From Nocardia arthritidis (lineage in GTDB: Bacteria; Actinomycetota; Actinomycetes; Mycobacteriales; Mycobacteriaceae), in assembly GCF_011801145.1 (NCBI RefSeq), contig NZ_CP046172.1, positions 7,874,001-7,938,000 on the forward strand: a stretch of DNA of 64,000 nt, read 5' to 3'. Below are positions 58,701 to 64,000 of the stretch, one piece after another; the first letter of the stretch is position 1, and each line of letters begins with the position of its first letter. The notes beneath the pieces were generated by a model. The model was not told where the DNA came from. It made no database searches and saw only the letters and a list, made by a program, of their open reading frames with translations. Position numbers and translations under genes: made by a program.

Positions 58701-59535
58701 TCATCAGCAGCGGGTACTGCGGCAGTTGCGGAAGATAAGCGGTGTCGACGGCCAGGACAACGGTGGTCGGCGGATCCGCGCCCGGCGCGGCGAGCATGGC
58801 GACTTCACCCAGGAACTGTTGGCGCAGAGCCTCATTCGTGCATCGGGTGAACAGCTCCTCCCCCTGTTCCACGATCAGCAGGCGGCGACCGCCCGACGCC
58901 CCGGCCAGCGCCGACCGCAACGCGGCCACCGGGTCCGGACCGGGTGTCATGACGATCGGCACCCGGGATCCCGGCGCGGCCTGCAGACCGGCGGCCAGCA
59001 ACGACGTCTTGCCGACGCCCTGTGGACCTAGCAAGAGCACGAGCGCCATCGAGCCGCTCGCCTCGACGTCGGAAATCAATTGACGCAGTTGGCGATTCGC
59101 GGTGTCCCTGCCGAAGAACAGATCGGCGTCCTCGGGCCGGTACGATGCCGGCGCACGATAGGGTTCGCGGTTGGTATCGATGACGATCGGCTCGGCCCGC
59201 GCCGACCGCCACTCCGCCTTCCAGCGCGCCGGATCGAACAGGGAAGTATCGGCGGGCGGATTACCGGCGGTCCGGCGGCGAGCCTCCGCGATGAGCACCT
59301 CCAGGACCGGCAGAACCGATTCGAAGGTGGCGGGTGTGCGGTGACCGCGTCGCCAGTCGCTGATGCGCTGGGCGGTAATGGGTTTGGTGCCTTGACGAAG
59401 GCGTGAGTTCGCCGCGCGGAGAATGGTTTTCACCGGCGGGTTGCCGGCCGCCGCGAACAGTGTGTCCAGACGAGCGGCGAAGGCATTGCGGCCATCGCTG
59501 CCGGCGATCCGTTCAGGTGTCGTGCGCGTACTCAT
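55726..59535 (-). CDS. XRE-HTH / nSTAND1 NTPase / transmembrane / WD40-repeat protein
   Basis: 1269 aa from ATG 59535 (GGTGG upstream). Residues 1-90 carry a helix-turn-helix-like segment (TKPITAQRISDWRRGHRTPA). nSTAND1 ATPase: DLFFGRD near 138-144, Walker A GPQGVGKT 170-177 and Walker B region LLIVEQGEELFT 219-230, where the family usually has DQFEELF. A membrane helix is at 532-555 (ALLVAVAVLAVIALVASALM). WD40 repeats (GDDGRIRLWDIASG and similar) fill about 620-1220. The tail WHDLFPSIPYVRPC is typical for this class. STAND proteins are signal-triggered switches; several are antiphage effectors. Confidence 0.9.
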
Positions 59536-59674
59536 CGGCACCACCCTGCGTTTCAGCGGATGTTGTATCGAGCGGACGAGCCACAGATGTCGCGAACCTC
59601 CCGGCGCGGACCATGCCGGAGGTGAGCCGATCGTATCAGTCATCGTGTCGAGGCCTGGCGATCATTCGGTCCGG

Positions 59675-59711
59675 GTGGCGGCGCGCACCGTTGGCGGATG
59701 CGCGCCGCCAC
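59675..59711 (-). terminator. Perfect 13-bp hairpin after 95-aa gene
   Basis: GTGGCGGCGCGCA (59675-59687) is fully complementary to TGCGCGCCGCCAC (59699-59711) across an 11-nt loop. It starts 14 bp past the stop of the 95-aa gene and lies before the nSTAND gene, so the latter probably has its own promoter. No T-tract. Confidence 0.65.
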
Positions 59712-59724
59712 TCGATTCCCCGCC

Positions 59725-60012
59725 CTAGGCGATATGTGAGATCGCGGTGAGCAGGGCATCCTGCACGGCTGGCAGGAAACCTAGATTCAGCACCAGAGCC
59801 ATGCCGACACCGGCACGAAGCCGGCGATGCCGGTTCCACCATCCGGTCGGACCCCGGCCGTTCCGAGGTTCATGGCAGCGGACGATGGTCGCGGCGTCAC
59901 TGGCGTTCTCCTCGTAGTAACCGAAACCGACCGGCGCGGAAGTGACGTCGAACAATCCGCCCAGCGGATCGGCGGTACTCACACCGCTTGCGGCGAACCT
60001 CGTTTCGAGCAT
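59725..60012 (-). CDS. Small membrane protein of unknown function (95 aa)
   Basis: ATG 60012 with a very good GGGAGG 7 bp upstream supports it as real. A Gly/Ser-rich start (VTSAPVGFGYYEENASDAAT) precedes a basic stretch (GWWNRHRRLRAG) and one C-terminal helix (VGMALVLNLGFLPAVQDALL). It follows the 184-aa gene by 29 bp and they are probably co-transcribed. I do not recognise the family. Confidence 0.72.
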   Translation of the reverse strand: MLETRFAASGVSTADPLGGLFDVTSAPVGFGYYEENASDAATIVRCHEPRNGRGPTGWWNRHRRLRAGVGMALVLNLGFLPAVQDALLTAISHIA

Positions 60013-60041
60013 GATCGAACCTCCCTACTTCGCGTCAAAGG

Positions 60042-60596
60042 TCAGGAGATGACGCTGCGCCAAGGCCGCATCATCGCGTCGTAGACGTCCTGGGTGAACC
60101 GGCCACGGCCCACCAGGTCGCCGAGTACGGCCGCGGTAACGGCCTGGCCGACCACGGTGATCACGCCGATCGAGCCGAGCGAGTTCAGCAGTCCGGCGAT
60201 TTCGCCCACCCCTGCCGCGTTCGGCGAAATCGCCTGCCCGGCAACCGTTCCCGCGGTTTGGAGATTGCGAACGCGACCGAATTCGCGGGCGGTCTCGGTC
60301 GCGATCTGTCCCGGTTGGGGGTCGGTCGAGGATCGGTCGGTCAAGGACCGGCCGAGGCCGGAGAGCAGGCCGGCGAACCCGCCGGCGCCGCTGGTCTGCG
60401 ACAGCCCGGCCATCTGCGAATTCATCACGCTTTCGAACTGTGCATTGAGCCTTTCGCGCTCTTCCGCGGTCAGCTGAGCCGCGCGTTCGACGATCTGCAC
60501 CACCTCACGCCACTGCGGGCCGTACAGGTATTCCAGGTGCAGGGCCGGGTCCGGGGCGCCGAAGGGGTTGCCGGTCGAGTTGGTTTCGGGGGTCAT
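60042..60596 (-). CDS. 184-aa protein of unknown function
   Basis: ATG 60596 has GAAGGAG upstream. The acidic, proline-rich N-terminus (NPFGAPDPALHLEYLYGPQW) is followed by a charged helix (AAQLTAEERERLNAQFESVM), a Gly/Ser-rich middle and a hydrophobic Gly/Ala/Val segment (GVITVVGQAVTAAVLGDLVG). The end is basic (MMRPWRSVIS). A helix plus a short membrane segment would suit an adaptor to the neighbouring hydrophobic protein. Family unknown. Confidence 0.75.
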   Translation of the reverse strand: MTPETNSTGNPFGAPDPALHLEYLYGPQWREVVQIVERAAQLTAEERERLNAQFESVMNSQMAGLSQTSGAGGFAGLLSGLGRSLTDRSSTDPQPGQIATETAREFGRVRNLQTAGTVAGQAISPNAAGVGEIAGLLNSLGSIGVITVVGQAVTAAVLGDLVGRGRFTQDVYDAMMRPWRSVIS

Positions 60597-60650
60597 CGTG
60601 CACTCCTTCTTGGTTGTATTCCCTTGGTGGAGCAGATATTTCGTGGGTCC

Positions 60651-60689
60651 CCCGTCGCCCCGGCGGTCATCCCGGGCCGGGGCGACGGG
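60651..60689 (-). terminator. Perfect 14-bp hairpin after the giant hydrophobic gene
   Basis: CCCGTCGCCCCGGC (60651-60664) is fully complementary to GCCGGGGCGACGGG (60676-60689) with an 11-nt loop. It begins 8 bp beyond the stop at 60698, the position of an intrinsic-type terminator. It supports the annotated reading frame of the giant gene. Confidence 0.7.
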
Positions 60690-60697
60690 AGGTCATT

Positions 60698-63600
60698 TCA
60701 GACGGACACCGGGATGAGCCGCGCCGCTTGCGAGGTGCGCACCGGACCGTCGGTGGCCCGCGGGCCGACGAGCGGAACGGTGTCGAGCGCGGATGCGGGC
60801 GCCTGCATCGACTTGGACGAGGAGCGTCGCTTCTGCAGCGAAGCGATGATCTCGGCCCAGCTGGCGGTGTCCTGAATGTCGTCCAGGAACTGACTTCCGG
60901 TCGCGGTGCCACCGCCGGCCGAACCTTGGACCGGGCCGCTCAGGTCCTGCTGGGCACGGATCGCCGAGATGATGTAGGACCGCAGCGCCGGATCCAGCAA
61001 TGCCAGCAGAACCAGCAGAGCCACGGTCGCCAGAGCCACCAGCCCCGCGACGGCCGCGGCAGGCACGGCCAGCAGCGGTATCGCCACCGCCGCGAGCGTC
61101 GCGACCGCGAGCGTGCCGAGGACGGCGGCTCCCAGACCGACGGCCAGCGTGCCCAGCACGCCGATACCGATTCCGACGGCCAGCGCGGCAATCGCGGTCG
61201 CCGCGAGGGCGGCCAGTGCGCCCAGCGCCAGTACCGGCAGGGCCAGCAGAGCCAGGGCCAGTGCGGCCATGGCAGCCAGTCCGAGCAATGCCAGCGGCAC
61301 CGCGACCGCGAGCACCGGAAGAGCGAGGGCGGCAGCCACCGCAAGTCCGATGCCGACACCGACCGCAAGCGTCGCGAGTCCGGCCAGCGCGAGCGCAGGC
61401 AGGGCCACGGCCGCAATCGCCAGCAGCGCGAGCAGGGCCAGCGGCAGCCCGATCAGCAGCAGCGGGGGCAGCAGGCCTAGGCCCAGCAATCCCAGCAGTG
61501 CCAGCGGGACAACTACCGGCGCGGACAGAATCGCCAGGGCGCCGGCGGCGGCCAATGCCGCGACCGGAACCCCGGCCAACAGGATCAGCGGCAGTACGGC
61601 CAGGGTCACCAGACCCACCAGGGCGAGCGGCAGCACGATCGGTGCCGCCAGCGCGGCCAAGACACCGAGGGCGGCCGCGGCCAGCACCGGCAATGCCAAC
61701 ACCGCGAGCACCGGCAGGGCGAGCAGGGTGAGTAGCCCCAGCACCGCCAGCGGCACCACGACCAGCGCCAGCACGGCCAGGCCGATGGCGAGGAATGGCG
61801 CGGCGGCCAGGGCGAGTGCTCCGATTCCGGCCAGGGCGAGAACCGGTACCGCCAGCGCCAGCATCAGTGGCAGCATGGCCAGGGCCAGCAGGCCGAGCAG
61901 CGCCAACGGCACGAGGACACCGAGCAGCGGAATCGAGACCGCCGCCGCGACGGCGAGGCCGACGCCGACACCGATCACACCGGCGATGAGCGCCGCGACG
62001 ATCGTGGAAAGGGCCAGCAGCGGCAGCGCGATGGCCGCCGCGACGGCCAAGCCGATACCGATCCCGACGACGGTGGCGAGGGCCAGCAGCGGCAGCCCGA
62101 TAGCGAGCGTGGCCGCGATGCCGATACCGAGGCCGACAAGCGTCGCGAGAGCCAGCAGCGGTAGTCCGACGACGGCCGCGATCGCGAGACCGATGCCGAT
62201 ACCGAGGCCGAGTGCCGGAATCGCGATGGCGAGCATGGCGGCCAGCGCGACCCCCGCCAACGCGGGCAGCGCGGCGAAGTCCATCGGAAGGCTGAGCAGC
62301 CACAGGAACGCGGCCAGACCCTTGCCGACGACATCCAGGCCGATGGCCAGGGTCACCAGGATCGCGGGGATGCCGAAGAAGCCGAAGGCCTCGACCGCCA
62401 ACGAGATTGCCGCGCCGGTCAATCCGGCGGCCATGAACGGCAGCCAGATCGCGAGCATCGTCAGCGCGATGATCGGCGAGATCGCGGTGGACACGACCGG
62501 CGCGAACGGCCCGAAGATCAGGAACGGGATGCTGAGCACCCCGGCCCAGACGGCATACGGGATACCCATCACGACCGTCGCGACCGAAAGCACGAGGCCG
62601 ACGGCGGCGGCCAGGATGCCGCCGGCACCGACCACCGCGGCCAGGGCGACCAGTCCGGCGATGTCCTCGGCGCCGATCAGGATGGCCGCAACGGCGAGCG
62701 CAGCGATACCGACCGGAATCGCGGCGATCGCGAGCGGCGGGAACAGCAGCGAGCCGAACACCCAGGTGCCGACGATCATCAGGATGCTCAGCGCCAACGG
62801 GATGCTGCTGGCCACGGTCAGCACGGCGGCCAGCCCGGCCAGCGCGAGGCCGGCGAGGGCCGTGATGCCGATGCCGCCGAGCGTCGTCACCAGCTGACCG
62901 AAGACCAGCAGCGGGATGGCGAGCAGCGCGAGCGGCGGGTTGACGACGATCAATGCGAAGATCGTCAGCGTCATCATGGCCCAGCTGAAGATGTTGACGG
63001 CCAGACCGCCCACGAAGACGGCGGCGACCGCCGCGACCGCCGTCACGATCGCGGCGGCGGTGACCGCGATCAGGCCGCCACCGGTGAACACGTAGTTCGC
63101 GGCGGCCAGTGCCATGACCCCGGCCGCTGAAGCCGCGCCGAACGCGACCAGCGGAATCCACGCGAACGGCAGCGTGTAGGGCATCACCAGCGCCAACAGA
63201 ACGCCGAGTGCCAACGCACCGAACGCCCAGTCCGCGGCCGCGAACAGGAAGAAGCTGGTGCAGAAGGCAAGCACCAGACCCGAAATACCGACGCCGCCGA
63301 ACAGGAACAGCAGCCCCAGCGCGGCCGGGGCGACGACCAACGCCAGGAAGAACAGCGGCGACAGCAGTGGGCCGAACACCGGAATGGCGAAGGTCAGGAA
63401 GATGGTCGCGGCGAACCCGGCCACCACGGCCACCGCCGTGGCGATGATGCCCGCGGCGGCGGTCAGCAGCACGGCGGCGGCCGCGAACCACCAGAAGACG
63501 AAGGCGGCGGCCAGATGCAGCGCCGTCGCCACCAGCGACCAGGCCATCAGGATGGTGATGGCCGCGGTCCCGACGACCGAGATGCTGAGCAGGCCCGCCA

Positions 63601-64000
63601 GCGACACGGCGCCGACCGCGACGCCGATGACCAGCGCGGCCGCGGCGAACAGGATCAGCGCGGCCAGGCCGAGCACCGCCAGCACGGGCAGGGCGATCAG
63701 ACCCCACGGCGTGAGCAGTGACGCCAGTGCAAGCGCGCCGAACAGCAGGGCGGAGACCACGAAAGTCGCTGCCAGCGTGCCGAATCCGGCTATGGCCGTC
63801 GCGATCATGCCGGCCACCAGGATGCCGAAGGCGATGGTGAAGATGAGCGGCACGGCGATCAGGCCGAAGAACGGCGCGACAGCGGCTGCCACCAGTCCGA
63901 GCGCCATGGTGACGATGAACAGGGCCGCGGTTCCGACCAGCCCCAGCGCCGTGACGACGAGGGACGCGGCGATACCGCCGACCACCGTCACCGCGAATCC
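60698..64000 (-). CDS. Giant repetitive, nearly uncharged hydrophobic protein (5' end outside window)
   Basis: 1100 codons without a stop; the start is beyond base 64000. Nearly 1000 residues consist of Ala, Leu, Val, Ile, Gly and Pro: by eye only about six acidic residues, one Lys and no Arg before DPALRS. The C-terminal 90-100 residues are hydrophilic (FLDDIQDTASWAEIIASLQK, then SQAARLIPVSV). Modules repeat: PLLALAT plus GxGIG units of 23 residues near 62010-62220, and PLALLGLL-type units of about 41 residues (copies spaced 51, 41, 41 and 70 residues). The frame has high G+C third positions and ends just before a strong hairpin. I recognise no domain. It could be a membrane-embedded scaffold; it lacks the basic loops of ordinary transporters. 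Confidence 0.72.
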   Translation of the reverse strand, partial: GFAVTVVGGIAASLVVTALGLVGTAALFIVTMALGLVAAAVAPFFGLIAVPLIFTIAFGILVAGMIATAIAGFGTLAATFVVSALLFGALALASLLTPWGLIALPVLAVLGLAALILFAAAALVIGVAVGAVSLAGLLSISVVGTAAITILMAWSLVATALHLAAAFVFWWFAAAAVLLTAAAGIIATAVAVVAGFAATIFLTFAIPVFGPLLSPLFFLALVVAPAALGLLFLFGGVGISGLVLAFCTSFFLFAAADWAFGALALGVLLALVMPYTLPFAWIPLVAFGAASAAGVMALAAANYVFTGGGLIAVTAAAIVTAVAAVAAVFVGGLAVNIFSWAMMTLTIFALIVVNPPLALLAIPLLVFGQLVTTLGGIGITALAGLALAGLAAVLTVASSIPLALSILMIVGTWVFGSLLFPPLAIAAIPVGIAALAVAAILIGAEDIAGLVALAAVVGAGGILAAAVGLVLSVATVVMGIPYAVWAGVLSIPFLIFGPFAPVVSTAISPIIALTMLAIWLPFMAAGLTGAAISLAVEAFGFFGIPAILVTLAIGLDVVGKGLAAFLWLLSLPMDFAALPALAGVALAAMLAIAIPALGLGIGIGLAIAAVVGLPLLALATLVGLGIGIAATLAIGLPLLALATVVGIGIGLAVAAAIALPLLALSTIVAALIAGVIGVGVGLAVAAAVSIPLLGVLVPLALLGLLALAMLPLMLALAVPVLALAGIGALALAAAPFLAIGLAVLALVVVPLAVLGLLTLLALPVLAVLALPVLAAAALGVLAALAAPIVLPLALVGLVTLAVLPLILLAGVPVAALAAAGALAILSAPVVVPLALLGLLGLGLLPPLLLIGLPLALLALLAIAAVALPALALAGLATLAVGVGIGLAVAAALALPVLAVAVPLALLGLAAMAALALALLALPVLALGALAALAATAIAALAVGIGIGVLGTLAVGLGAAVLGTLAVATLAAVAIPLLAVPAAAVAGLVALATVALLVLLALLDPALRSYIISAIRAQQDLSGPVQGSAGGGTATGSQFLDDIQDTASWAEIIASLQKRRSSSKSMQAPASALDTVPLVGPRATDGPVRTSQAARLIPVSV
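61999..62210 (-). repeat. 69-bp tandem repeats inside the giant hydrophobic gene
   Basis: The anchor CCAGCAGCGG recurs at 62014, 62083 and 62152, exactly 69 bp apart, and the flanking bases GGCC/GCGAG and CCGATACCGA repeat with it. Each unit encodes 23 residues with PLLALAT and GIGIG cores. Third positions differ between copies, so the repeats are not newly arisen. Confidence 0.7.

Noticed and set aside
61113..62897. 594-codon Ala/Ser/Thr/Pro-rich plus-strand ORF
   Set aside because: Antisense shadow of the same repeat gene; simple repeated composition, no ribosome binding site, and the strand disagrees with the hairpin terminator and its neighbours.
60693..63707. 1004-codon Arg/Gly-rich minus-strand ORF over the giant gene
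   Set aside because: Shadow frame of the hydrophobic gene: composition is that of a +1-shifted Leu/Ala/Val sequence and no domain or start site supports it.
60698..64000. Phage tape-measure protein or PPE protein interpretation of the giant gene
   Set aside because: No phage structural genes or PE/PPE motifs nearby, no coiled-coil or charged regions; composition is almost wholly aliphatic.

Overview
High-GC actinobacterial DNA, most likely Nocardia or a close mycolic-acid-containing relative. The evidence is a complete yrbEA-yrbEB-mceABCDEF operon, an antigen-85-like esterase, an LdtMt2-type L,D-transpeptidase lipoprotein, a PaiB-type regulator, several GTG starts and many ATGA stop/start overlaps. 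I see no tRNA, rRNA, CRISPR array, insertion sequence or transposase.

1-20 kb is a mosaic of small chromosomal units: LysR with a divergent EamA exporter; a Tat-exported MBL-fold hydrolase; PaiB; an alpha/beta hydrolase; a 5'-truncated EamA gene; two DJ-1/PfpI proteins, one divergent from a MocR regulator across a palindrome; the L,D-transpeptidase; a TAP-like peptidase; a permease with its TIGR03943 partner; an AadE-like nucleotidyltransferase; an MHS-family symporter; and a large XRE regulator whose 3' end has decayed tandem copies behind it. At 19.6-20.4 kb a deletion scar joins the remains of a PadR regulator and a DUF998 gene head to head.

20.4-31.7 kb holds a complete peptide-type ABC importer operon on the minus strand (permease, permease, fused double ATPase, binding protein) with a long interrupted palindrome upstream. 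It is followed by an epoxide hydrolase divergent from a WYL regulator, an AtoE-type fatty-acid permease, a secreted protein of unknown function and a TetR regulator divergent from an ABC1 kinase.

33.1-41.6 kb is the mce operon: two YrbE permeases, six Mce proteins and one Mce-associated protein. Divergent from it, behind a good TTGACC/TAAATT promoter, runs an NTF2-like / cytochrome P450 / 3Fe-4S ferredoxin / MpaB-like oxygenase / membrane protein operon. This converges on a second redox operon (two more MpaB-family proteins and a 2Fe-2S ferredoxin) controlled from a TetR gene by a perfect palindrome that touches the first start codon. 41.9-48.7 kb is therefore a compact oxidative-metabolism locus facing a lipid/steroid importer.

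49.5-55.7 kb: an alpha/beta hydrolase, then an ABC-F protein, an overlooked 41-codon ORF and a penicillin-binding-type serine hydrolase in one minus-strand unit. Divergent from it is an orphan GyrB without GyrA, with an altered GRGIP motif. This looks like a target-protection module.

55.7-64 kb is the most unusual part. Four minus-strand genes lie in a row: a very large, repeat-built, almost uncharged hydrophobic protein that continues past the window end, a 184-aa protein, a 95-aa membrane protein and a 1269-aa XRE/nSTAND1/WD40 ATPase. Strong hairpins follow the first and the third of these genes. I recognise no described system with this composition.
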